From Litorivicinus sp. (GTDB lineage Bacteria; Pseudomonadota; Gammaproteobacteria; Pseudomonadales; Litorivicinaceae), in assembly GCA_018401755.1 (NCBI GenBank), contig JAGYKJ010000007.1:310001-374000 (forward strand): a stretch of 64,000 nucleotides of DNA. The letters run 5' to 3'. Positions 1 to 6,863 of this stretch are shown in pieces; positions within the stretch are counted from its first letter, which is position 1, and each line of letters opens with the position of its first letter. The translations under genes and the position numbers were made by a program. The notes beneath the pieces are model-generated. The model had not been told where the DNA came from. It did not search any database and saw nothing but the letters and a program-made list of their open reading frames with translations.

Positions 1-2
1 AT

Positions 3-134
3 ACTGAAGAGTCAATCAAAGCTTTCGATGGCGAGCGCGAGTTAGAGACATTCGATTCGGGTGTTACCTTATGTCCCATAGAGTCTATTACTGAAGCGTG
101 TTTCGGTGGCGGGAGTTGCCGAAATCGGGCCTGA
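3..134 (+). CDS. possible C-terminal end of a gene cut by the window edge
   Basis: An open frame runs in from the left edge for 43 codons and stops at 132-134, about 16 bases before the first tRNA-Cys repeat. The residues are acidic and fairly protein-like (many Glu, Asp and Ser early on), but I recognise no family and cannot see the start. If real, it would be the last gene of a unit lying to the left of the repeat. Confidence 0.22.
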   Translation, partial: TEESIKAFDGERELETFDSGVTLCPIESITEACFGGGSCRNRA

Positions 135-150
135 TTGCGCACAGACTCTG

Positions 151-249
151 TAGCATAATTTTATTTTTACTAATTAATACAATGCTTGATATGGTATGCA
201 AGCTTTTGCAAATCCGTGGACATCGGTTCGATTCCGGTACGCGCCTCCA
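151..249 (+). repeat. direct repeat copy 1 ending in a tRNA-Cys 3' fragment
   Basis: The last 43-44 bases match the 3' part of a tRNA-Cys gene: the anticodon loop TTGCAAA (GCA anticodon), the 3' side of the anticodon stem, a foldable T-arm, the acceptor strand ACGCGCC, discriminator T and encoded CCA. The 5' half is missing; the bases before the loop cannot pair with TCCGT. About 55 AT-rich bases precede it. By hand alignment the 99 bases match copy 2 (947-1045) at 86 positions with no gaps. This is the layout expected of an attachment site used by a tyrosine recombinase at a tRNA 3' end. Confidence 0.8.
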
Positions 250-306
250 CCTATACGTTGATCAAACTCACATACCCGGCAAATCCTCGGGTACTAAAGC
301 GAGCTT

Positions 307-576
307 TCAAATTCGCCCCGCCATTTTTAGGGCCGCACGCAAAGTCTCATTGATTCGTGTTTGCCAGCCATCACCGCTTGCCCGTAATGCAGCCAATACA
401 TCTGCGTCGAGGCGTAACTTTACAGGCTCCTTGGTTGACGCTGACTTCGGTCTACCTCGGGTTTTGATTACTTTGCCTTCGTACAGATCAGCCGTCTCGA
501 AGAACTCGGAAGTCAGCTCGGGAGCATCATCGGCATCAATCCAAGTGCTTTGCGTAGAGTGCTTTTTCGCGGTCAT
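307..576 (-). CDS. brnA: BrnA-family antitoxin
   Basis: This 89-residue protein is the likely antitoxin of a type II BrnTA module. It should bind and neutralise BrnT and repress the shared promoter. The C-terminal half (about residues 52-85) has the ribbon-helix-helix pattern of BrnA: a basic strand (VKLRLDADVLAALR) followed by a helix with GDGWQTRINETLR. The N-terminal half is acidic, as expected of a toxin-binding arm. It overlaps the end of brnT by 41 bases on the same strand, the usual toxin-first order. It lies inside the tRNA-Cys-repeat-bounded unit. Confidence 0.87.
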   Translation of the reverse strand: MTAKKHSTQSTWIDADDAPELTSEFFETADLYEGKVIKTRGRPKSASTKEPVKLRLDADVLAALRASGDGWQTRINETLRAALKMAGRI

Positions 577-808
577 TGGCTTTCCTCATACTAATGATTC
601 GGCGGGTCTCGCCGCGGGGCGTCCAGACCATAACAATCACGTTGGCGTCTAACCAACCGACTGTAATGAATCGATCCTCTTTGTAGTCTTGTCGCTTGTC
701 TTGACCCGTGAAATGAATTCCACTAAATACATCTCCTGCCTGAGCGAAGTCCAAGCCCCGCTCAAGCAGAGTTTTCTCTCTTTTGATCGGGTCGAATTCA
801 AGATTCAT
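536..808 (-). CDS. brnT: BrnT-family ribonuclease toxin
   Basis: A RelE-like mRNA-cleaving toxin of the BrnT family, about 90 residues. It opens with the typical NLEFDPIKREKTLLERGLDF stretch (Asp-Pro-x-Lys, then a helix with Arg/Gly). The C-terminal part holds RRIISMRKANDREK, the basic Arg-rich segment that carries catalytic residues in this family. I chose the ATG at 808 because BrnT proteins start just before this motif; an in-frame ATG at 823 would add five residues. No clear ribosome binding site is visible. The promoter should lie in the AT-rich bases 824-946, where BrnA would bind. Confidence 0.87.
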   Translation of the reverse strand: MNLEFDPIKREKTLLERGLDFAQAGDVFSGIHFTGQDKRQDYKEDRFITVGWLDANVIVMVWTPRGETRRIISMRKANDREKALYAKHLD

Positions 809-946
809 ATAATTAATGTACACCCATTAATTGTTCGGTCAAGCGCTGTTATTGTAAATAGGCGATTCAGGGCTCACGAGGACGCTTTTCTTCGGAGTGC
901 ATTCGCCCATTCCGTAAATAATTCAAGTTCTTATTTGCACATTCCA

Positions 947-1045
947 TAGCACAATTTTATTTTTCCTCATTAATACAAGTGGTTACATGGTGTGCAAGCT
1001 ATTGCAAATCCGTGGACATCGGTTTGATTCCGGTGCGCGCCTCCA
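947..1045 (+). repeat. direct repeat copy 2 ending in a tRNA-Cys 3' fragment
   Basis: This is a 99-base copy of the repeat at 151-249 with 13 substitutions and no gaps. It again ends in the anticodon loop, T-arm, acceptor strand GCGCGCC, T and CCA of tRNA-Cys, and again lacks a pairing 5' half. Most differences fall in the non-tRNA arm; the tRNA-derived part is nearly unchanged. It forms the right boundary of the brnTA unit. Confidence 0.8.
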
Positions 1046-1137
1046 TTGATGTAAGCCACCATCTTTTGTATTAGGTGCGATCTCTTCGCTCCAGCCATTG
1101 ACCGCGTGAGGTAATGCCCAATTCATCGCGATCGGTA

Positions 1138-1431
1138 TCAGGCAGCAGAGTGGGGTTTGGCGGTCAACTCAAGGCCTAGGGATTGCATCACAGCGAGCGT
1201 GGTCTTCAGCGTTGGATTTCCCTCTTCGCTAAACGAGCGGTATAGCTGTTCGCGGGAGAGTCCGGTTTCATGGGCGATCTGGCTCATGCCTTTGGCTCTT
1301 GCTACAACACCCAAAGCCTTCGCAATATAACTACTGTCCCCAGTCTCAAGGGCATCCGCGATGAAGACCTCAATCGCCTCTGGTGAGTCCAAGGCAGTTG
1401 CAGGATCAAACTCGGTTAATTTTTTGTTCAT
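1138..1431 (-). CDS. orphan HigA-like addiction-module antidote protein
   Basis: A 97-residue DNA-binding protein resembling the 'probable addiction module antidote' family (HI1420 type). An N-terminal segment (EFDPATALDSPEAIEVFIAD) is followed by an HTH core (about residues 45-85: ALGVVARAKGMSQIAHETGLSREQLYRSFS is the region, with GNPTLKTTLAVMQSLG after it). I chose the ATG at 1431; a GTG at 1443 is also in frame. The cognate RelE/HigB-like toxin normally lies directly upstream, but only about 360 bases separate this gene from mntA and no toxin-sized ORF is there, so it appears orphaned. Confidence 0.78.
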   Translation of the reverse strand: MNKKLTEFDPATALDSPEAIEVFIADALETGDSSYIAKALGVVARAKGMSQIAHETGLSREQLYRSFSEEGNPTLKTTLAVMQSLGLELTAKPHSAA

Positions 1432-1443
1432 TTTTACGCCCAC

Positions 1444-1792
1444 TTTCGGAAGGTCTCAGTTTGTTTGATTTGAAGCGCAGTGCAATTGTAGTTTATAAAT
1501 CACAGTTAGTGAAATTTGGTTTTCGCATCTGGATGTAAATGGAGCTCGAGTGGCTCGGTGGGATGGCTTGCCAAGGAGGAAAGCGACGGTTGTTTAAGTG
1601 ACCGAAGGCGCAAAAATCAGGCCTAGTCTTTAAAACACTCCTTACGCGAAGCGCCAAAAATCGATGCGTATTCGCCAGAGGTGTAGTGATCTACGCCCAG
1701 CCGGTCATCGAGGCCTGGGACATCTTCACCAAGGCTCGCTCGATTGTTGTATTGTCTCGCCTAAGCAAAGAGAACTGGGAAAGGCGTTTCCG
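1444..1792. other. gene-free spacer between orphan antitoxin and mntA
   Basis: I see no complete gene. The left part should hold the antitoxin promoter. Around 1686-1725 one frame reads YAQPVIEAWDIFTKA, which looks like protein sequence without a family, so it may be the tail of a deleted gene. No tRNA fragment or inverted repeat of note was found. Confidence 0.4.
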
Positions 1793-2188
1793 ATGGACTT
1801 CAACCTCATTGTCGACAGTTTGCAACGGGCGATCCCGGGTCTGTCTGCCGTCTATGTGTTTGGCAGCCAAGCAACGAGTGGTGCGGGGCCTGAAAGCGAT
1901 CTTGATTTGGCAATCCTTGCAGATGGACCGCTAGATGCGGTTCGTCTATGGGAAGTGGCTTCAGCTTTAGAGGGTGTCGCAATGTGCCCTGTTGATTTGC
2001 TCGACTTGCGGGCTGCATCGACGGTTATGCAGTATCAAATTATCACTTTAGGCAACAAGCTTTGGGAGCGTGACAGCGGGCCGGCCTTATACGAAAGTTT
2101 CATTCTCAGCGAAAAAACTGATCTGGATGAGGCTCGAAAAGGTTTGCTCGACGATATTCGAATGCGCGGGACAGTGTATGGTCGATGA
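1793..2188 (+). CDS. mntA: MntA-type nucleotidyltransferase antitoxin
   Basis: A minimal nucleotidyltransferase of 131 residues. The GSx10DxD motif is complete: Gly24-Ser25, then Asp36 and Asp38 (SDLDLAIL). In characterised MntA/HepT pairs this enzyme AMPylates the HEPN toxin and silences it. I chose the ATG at 1793 because the fold begins there; earlier in-frame starts at 1664 add unrelated residues. It overlaps hepT by 11 bases, so the two are translationally coupled. The second domain residues (CPVDLLDL, about 64-71) match the usual third acidic position. Confidence 0.87.
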   Translation: MDFNLIVDSLQRAIPGLSAVYVFGSQATSGAGPESDLDLAILADGPLDAVRLWEVASALEGVAMCPVDLLDLRAASTVMQYQIITLGNKLWERDSGPALYESFILSEKTDLDEARKGLLDDIRMRGTVYGR

Positions 2189-2594
2189 TGTACTGATCAA
2201 CAAAGCTGCGACCATCGAGCGCTGTGTGCAGAGGGCTCGTGATGAGTATGAAAAAGATCGGAGTCGCTTCAGCAGTGACAATACCCGGCAAGACGCTGCG
2301 ATTTTGAATATTCAGCGGGCCTGCGAGGCGGCTTTGGACATGGGTCAGTACATTATCCGGCGCGAGCGTCTTGGCGTGCCTCAGAGTTCGCGTGATGTAT
2401 TCGCCTTGCTCGCGCGCGCGGGCTGGATAGAAGCCTCTCTGGTCGTGCCGCTACAAAAGATGGTGGGTTTCCGTAATATTGCAGTGCGTGACTACCAAGC
2501 GTTGCAGCTGCCTATTGTCATTGCCGTGATCACCCGCCATCTAGTTGACTTCACTGAGTACAGTCGTCAAATGCTACTGAACGAAGGCCAGTAA
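2178..2594 (+). CDS. hepT: HepT-like HEPN toxin with altered active site
   Basis: A HEPN-fold protein of 138 residues and partner of MntA. HepT toxins are RNases with an R-x4-H-x-Y motif that cleave RNA or tRNA ends. Here the motif reads RNIAVRDY (Arg99, Arg104, Tyr106): the catalytic His is Arg (codon CGT at 2487-2489, one transition from CAT). The rest of the domain (helices with ERCVQRARDEY and NIQRACEAALDMGQYI) is typical and uninterrupted. The toxin is therefore probably weakened or inactive while the fold and AMPylation Tyr are kept. The start is the ATG at 2178; an upstream ATG at 2070 lies inside mntA. Confidence 0.84.
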   Translation: MVDDVLINKAATIERCVQRARDEYEKDRSRFSSDNTRQDAAILNIQRACEAALDMGQYIIRRERLGVPQSSRDVFALLARAGWIEASLVVPLQKMVGFRNIAVRDYQALQLPIVIAVITRHLVDFTEYSRQMLLNEGQ

Positions 2595-3118
2595 GGTTTG
2601 AAGGAAAACTTCACGGCGCTCCCTCCTTGTCTAGGGTCCTCTAAATTCCACAAGAATTGTTGCCAGAGGGGCTGCGCCTAGAGCGAGCGCCCTTGAATGC
2701 GCTGCAAGTGCTTAAGCAATATCCGTCGGTTGACGAAACGCTAACGGCGAATGTGGAGGCTTTTGGTCGATGCAAACGGGATTGCCTCCGAACTCCAATT
2801 CCAGTGGTGTAGTGGTCAATTAAAACCGGACACCGTTTTATTGATGTTCAGCTCTCGCGTCATTTCATCTGCCTGACCATAAAGCCTCTCGACTAGGTGG
2901 GGCAATACACTCTGTGATCAATCTGAAACAGTAGACACTGTGGAAGCCAACGACTTATGGTTTCGTTAGCTTCTCGAAATTCCTATTCTAAAAGCTGGAC
3001 TGAATCGAATGATTGCCCGACCCGATTATCCGTGGGACCTGTCTGTGCACAGATGATGGGGTACAAACAAGATTCCTCGAGCGGTGATCGCTTGAGATAA
3101 AAAGATGGAGAGACACCA
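2595..3118. other. 520-base intergenic region with gene and IS debris
   Basis: No complete gene. One frame at about 2651-2770 reads as plausible protein (LNALQVLKQYPSVDETL is part of it), likely a remnant of unknown type. At about 2811-2845 the bases GTGGTCAATTAAAACCGGAC resemble the terminal repeat of an IS3-like element, but no transposase follows. The promoter and ribosome binding site (GGAGAG at about 3104) for livK occupy the right end. Confidence 0.4.
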
Positions 3119-4312
3119 ATGAAAAAACTCGCATACGCTGTGACAGCAGCCTGCCTCGCATCCACGATGGCATTTGCAGGTGGGCATGCTAAGACTGTAA
3201 AAATTGGGATTGCACTCGGATTTACCGGACCTGCTGAGTCGCTCGCTGAGCCAATGGCGCGTGGTGCGGAATTGGCAATTAAGGAAGTGAACGCATCTGG
3301 CGCCTTATTAGACAGTGCAAAAATCGAGATCGTACGGGCTGATTCGACGTGCGTTGACGCCTCTGCAGCGGCAGCTGCAGCAGAGCGTTTGGTCTCGTCC
3401 GAGCGCGTTGATTCTGTGATCGGGGGTTTGTGTTCTGGCGCAACTATCTCGATGCTTCAGAATGTGGCGATGCCAAAAGGGATTGTTTTATTCTCACCCT
3501 CAGCGACGTCGCCCGCTCTATCGACTCTTGAAGACAATGGATTCTTTTTCCGGGCATCACCATCTGACGCGCGTCAGGGTCAGGTGATTGCCGAAATTCT
3601 CATGGAAAAAGGCCACAAGTCGATTGCCATGACCTATACCAACAACGATTACGGGAAAGGGCTTGCTGATTCTATTCAAACCAACTTCGAAGCGGCTGGT
3701 GGAAAGGTCACGATTAACACACCGCATGAAGACGGCAAGGGAGATTACGGCGCTGAGGTCGGGGCACTTGCGCAAGCGGGAGGCGATATCTTGGTTGTCG
3801 TGGGCTACCTGGACCAGGGCGGTAAAGGAATCATTCAGTCGGCCCTAGATGCCGGGGCATTTGAGCGCTTCTTCCTCCCCGATGCGATGATTGGAGACAG
3901 TCTTGTGCAAGCCATTGGTCCGGATTTAAACGGTGCAATTGGCTCAGTACCGGGCACGGACTCTGATGGAGCGGTGACCTTTGCAAATCTTGCGAAAGCT
4001 GATGGCTTTGAATCAGGTCCATATTCCCCTGAATCCTATGATGCCGCTGCTTTAACACTATTAGCGATGCAGGCAGCGAACTCGAAAGATTCAAAAGTGT
4101 TCAAGGATAAAGTCTTTGAGGTCGCGAACGCGCCGGGTGAAAAGATTTTCCCTGGTGAGTTAGCCAAGGGCCTTAATATTTTAAAGAATGGTGGTCAAAT
4201 TGATTACGTTGGCGCGACCGCAGTCGAATTAATCGGCGGGGGAGAGTCTGCCGGGAGCTATCGTGAAATCCTGATCAAAGACGGTCAGATCACAACAGTT
4301 GGGTATCGGTAA
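3119..4312 (+). CDS. livK: branched-chain amino acid/amide ABC transporter substrate-binding protein
   Basis: A periplasmic binding protein of 397 residues from the LivK/HAAT family (Peripla_BP_6 fold). A signal peptide of about 20 residues ends MAFA. The mature protein begins with the family pattern TVKIGIALGFTGPAESLAEP and keeps the two-lobe repeats (GATISMLQN, SIAMTYTNNDYG). It should deliver a small amino acid, amide or urea-like ligand to the permease encoded just downstream; the ligand cannot be read from sequence. A GGAGAG box precedes the ATG. A strong hairpin follows the stop before the ATPase gene. Confidence 0.93.
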   Translation: MKKLAYAVTAACLASTMAFAGGHAKTVKIGIALGFTGPAESLAEPMARGAELAIKEVNASGALLDSAKIEIVRADSTCVDASAAAAAAERLVSSERVDSVIGGLCSGATISMLQNVAMPKGIVLFSPSATSPALSTLEDNGFFFRASPSDARQGQVIAEILMEKGHKSIAMTYTNNDYGKGLADSIQTNFEAAGGKVTINTPHEDGKGDYGAEVGALAQAGGDILVVVGYLDQGGKGIIQSALDAGAFERFFLPDAMIGDSLVQAIGPDLNGAIGSVPGTDSDGAVTFANLAKADGFESGPYSPESYDAAALTLLAMQAANSKDSKVFKDKVFEVANAPGEKIFPGELAKGLNILKNGGQIDYVGATAVELIGGGESAGSYREILIKDGQITTVGYR

Positions 4313-4327
4313 TCCAATCAACGTGAT

Positions 4328-4348
4328 GCCGGGAGCGACGCTCCCGGC
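4328..4348 (+). promoter_or_regulatory. intercistronic hairpin after livK
   Basis: A perfect 9-bp stem (GCCGGGAGC / GCTCCCGGC) with a 3-base loop sits 16 bases after the livK stop. There is no T-run, so it is not a full intrinsic terminator. Such hairpins protect the 3' end of binding-protein mRNA or partly stop transcription, making more binding protein than membrane subunits. Confidence 0.6.
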
Positions 4349-4368
4349 TGAACCGTTTGCTTGTTCAG

Positions 4369-5145
4369 ATGATTGTTGTCGACAACCTACATAAGCATTT
4401 CGGCGGAGTACGTGCCGTCAATGGGGCGAGCTTGCGCATCGCGCCTGGCTCGATTACCGGGCTGATTGGTCCAAATGGTGCAGGTAAAACCACGCTCTTT
4501 AATGTGATCGCTGGACTCTACGCACCCACATCTGGACGCGTATTGTTGGGCGATGAAGACATCACAGGACTCCAGCCGCACCAGTTGTTCCATAAGGGGG
4601 TGCTGCGTACATTTCAGCTCGCTCACGAATTCGCCACTTTAACCGTTCGTGAAAATTTGATGATGGTGCCACCGCATCAGGCCGGTGAGAGCCTCTTGAA
4701 TACCTGGTTTCGACCACACCTTGTGCGCGCCGGCGAGGCAGAAATCCGTGCTAAAGCAGATGACGTGATTCAGTTTTTAGAAATTGAACACGTTGCCGAC
4801 GAGTTCGCAGGGAATTTATCCGGAGGGCAGAAGAAGCTTCTGGAATTAGGGCGCACCATGATGGTGGATGCAAAGATCGTATTTCTCGATGAAGTCGGTG
4901 CTGGGGTGAATCGCACACTATTGCGAAAGATCGGGGATGCGATTTTAAAGCTGAACCGTGAACGTAATTACACATTTTGTTTGATTGAGCACGATATGGA
5001 ATTTGTTGCCCGGCTATGTGATCCAGTGATTTGCATGGCGGAAGGAACAGTGCTTGCCGAGGGCTCGGTGGATGATGTGAAAAATGATGAGCATGTAATC
5101 GAAGCCTATCTTGGGACCGGTCTCAAGCATAAGAGAGTCCCATGA
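4369..5145 (+). CDS. livG: ABC transporter ATP-binding protein LivG
   Basis: The first of two cytoplasmic ATPases of the Liv-type importer, 258 residues. Walker A is GPNGAGKTT (about 34-42), the signature is LSGGQ (about 150), and Walker B is IVFLDEV followed by GAGVN. The usual DEP is DEV here, but the catalytic Glu is kept. The C-terminal extension after the H-loop (LIEHDMEFVARLCD) is typical of LivG. I chose the ATG at 4369, which matches family N-termini; an in-frame TTG at 4357 is possible. The stop overlaps the livF start (ATGA). Confidence 0.93.
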   Translation: MIVVDNLHKHFGGVRAVNGASLRIAPGSITGLIGPNGAGKTTLFNVIAGLYAPTSGRVLLGDEDITGLQPHQLFHKGVLRTFQLAHEFATLTVRENLMMVPPHQAGESLLNTWFRPHLVRAGEAEIRAKADDVIQFLEIEHVADEFAGNLSGGQKKLLELGRTMMVDAKIVFLDEVGAGVNRTLLRKIGDAILKLNRERNYTFCLIEHDMEFVARLCDPVICMAEGTVLAEGSVDDVKNDEHVIEAYLGTGLKHKRVP

Positions 5146-5846
5146 GTTTTTTGATCGGACAACAGATGACTGGTGGCTATGGTGCTGCCGATATTCTGCA
5201 TGACTGCACAATCGGTGTCGATAAAGGCGAAATCGCAGTGATTGTTGGACCCAATGGGGCTGGGAAATCGACAGCGATGAAAGCGGTCTTTGGCATGTTG
5301 CCATTACGGCATGGCCAAGTGTTGTTTGATGGCGAAGATGTGACCTTATTAAAGCCTGAGGAACGCGTATTGAAGGGCATGGGGTTTGTTCCTCAAACGC
5401 ACAATGTGTTTATCTCGCTGTCGGTTGAAGAAAATCTCGAGATGGGTGCGTTTATTCGTCAGGACGATATCCGAGATTCGATAGCACAGGTCTATGACCT
5501 ATTTCCGATCTTGAAGGAAAAGCGGAAGCAGCCAGCAGGACAGTTATCGGGTGGTCAACGTCAACAGGTTGCGGTTGGACGGGCTTTGATGACGCACCCT
5601 AAGGTGCTGATGCTGGATGAACCGACCGCGGGTGTTTCTCCCATTGTCATGGATGAACTCTTTGATCGCATTCTTGAAATTGCACGATTGGATGTCGCAA
5701 TCTTGATGGTGGAGCAAAATGCCAAGCAGGCGTTAGAGATTGCAGACAAGGGCTATGTATTGGTTCAGGGACGCAATCGCTTTACGGACTCTGGCGAAGC
5801 ATTGTTGGCCAATTCTGAAGTTCGCCGTGCGTTTTTGGGAGGATAG
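5142..5846 (+). CDS. livF: ABC transporter ATP-binding protein LivF
   Basis: The second ATPase of the importer, 234 residues, the usual LivF length. It has Walker A GPNGAGKST (about 37-45), Q-loop region PQTHNVF, signature LSGGQ followed by RQQVAVGRALM, and Walker B VLMLDEPTAGVSP. It pairs with LivG to drive uptake through LivH/LivM. Its start overlaps the livG stop by 4 bases and its stop is 3 bases before livH, so the operon is tightly coupled. Confidence 0.94.
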   Translation: MSFLIGQQMTGGYGAADILHDCTIGVDKGEIAVIVGPNGAGKSTAMKAVFGMLPLRHGQVLFDGEDVTLLKPEERVLKGMGFVPQTHNVFISLSVEENLEMGAFIRQDDIRDSIAQVYDLFPILKEKRKQPAGQLSGGQRQQVAVGRALMTHPKVLMLDEPTAGVSPIVMDELFDRILEIARLDVAILMVEQNAKQALEIADKGYVLVQGRNRFTDSGEALLANSEVRRAFLGG

Positions 5847-5849
5847 CGA

Positions 5850-6863
5850 GTGATCGATGTGATCAATGCCGCGGCGCTCCTGGGCAATTTTTTGGTGATT
5901 CCAGGGTTGACCTATGGCTCGCAGCTGGCCCTGGGCGCATTGGGTGTGACGCTTGTTTACAGTGTGCTTCGATTTTCAAATTTCGCGCATGGCGAGACCA
6001 TGGCCTTTGGCGCGATGTTAACGATTTTGGTGACGTGGGGCTTGCAAGCATTGGGCGTATCCATTCAGCCACTTCCCACTGCGCTCTTGGCACTGCCATT
6101 TGGAATCATTGGGACGATCGCATTCACCTTGCTGATTGATCGATCTGTCTATGCCTATCATCGCCAGCGAAAAGCGTCCCCAGTGGTGTTTTTGATCGTC
6201 TCGATTGGTGTGATGTTTGTGATGGGAGGGCTGATTCGTTTCATCATTGGCCCAAATGACCAGATCTTTTTTGATGGCGCCCGCTTTATTATATCGGCTC
6301 GCGACTTTAAGCGTATGACTGGGCTGGAAGAGGGCCTGGCGATTCGTATGACCCAGGCAGTCACCATCCTCACGGCCATCGTCATTGTGATTCTGCTGTT
6401 TTGGTTTTTAAATCACACCCGAACAGGGAAGTCGATGCGGGCCTACTCGGACAACGAAAATTTGGCGCTGTTATCTGGGATCAACCCTCAGCGCGTGGTC
6501 ATGATTACATGGATCCTAGTGGCGACCTTGGCAACGATCGCGGGTACCCTGTATGGGCTCGATAAAAGTTTCAAACCTTTTGTGTACATGCAGTTGTTGT
6601 TACCGATTTTTGCATCAGCCATTGTTGGCGGAGTGGGCAATCCACTGGGCGCCATTGCAGGTGGCTATGTCATCGCCTTTAGTGAATTGATTCTCACCTT
6701 CGCCTATAAAAAAGTGATCCAGTACCTCACGCCCGATGGGATCGAAATCGAGTCCCTGATGCAGATCCTCGGGACTGACTACAAGATCGCGGTGTCCTTC
6801 ATCATCCTAGTCATTGTGCTGGTGGTTCGGCCGACAGGTTTGTTTCAAGGGAAAACGTTGTGA
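5850..6863 (+). CDS. livH: branched-chain amino acid/amide ABC transporter permease LivH
   Basis: An inner-membrane permease of 337 residues with about eight hydrophobic segments. It has the family hallmark near the N-terminus (LALGALGVTLVYSVLRFSNFAHGE) and the EAA-like region (ALLSGINPQRVVMITWILVA) before the last helices. The start is a GTG at 5850, preceded by GGAGGATAG. It forms the channel with LivM. Its stop overlaps the livM GTG start. Confidence 0.93.
   Translation: MIDVINAAALLGNFLVIPGLTYGSQLALGALGVTLVYSVLRFSNFAHGETMAFGAMLTILVTWGLQALGVSIQPLPTALLALPFGIIGTIAFTLLIDRSVYAYHRQRKASPVVFLIVSIGVMFVMGGLIRFIIGPNDQIFFDGARFIISARDFKRMTGLEEGLAIRMTQAVTILTAIVIVILLFWFLNHTRTGKSMRAYSDNENLALLSGINPQRVVMITWILVATLATIAGTLYGLDKSFKPFVYMQLLLPIFASAIVGGVGNPLGAIAGGYVIAFSELILTFAYKKVIQYLTPDGIEIESLMQILGTDYKIAVSFIILVIVLVVRPTGLFQGKTL

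Larger units (their letters stand above)
250..1045. mobile_element. brnTA unit bounded by tRNA-Cys 3' fragments (candidate mini integrative element)
   Basis: This 796-bp unit lies between the end of repeat copy 1 and the end of copy 2. Its only recognisable genes are brnT and brnA; no integrase is visible. The AT-rich arm and tRNA fragment at its right end copy those of the preceding unit, so the two units seem to have been inserted in tandem at the same tRNA-Cys site. The intact tRNA-Cys is expected to the left, outside the window. Mobility is inferred from structure; a non-autonomous element moved by an integrase elsewhere would fit. Confidence 0.45.

Noticed and set aside
151-249. A functional full-length tRNA-Cys at the repeat
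   Set aside because: The acceptor and anticodon stems have no pairing 5' strands; only the 3' part is present, in both copies.
98-652. 184-codon plus-strand open frame
   Set aside because: It runs antisense over brnA/brnT and through the tRNA-Cys repeat; composition is not protein-like.
2595-3118. CRISPR or phage sequences in the accessory region
   Set aside because: No regularly spaced repeats and no phage genes are visible; only short IS-like and gene debris.
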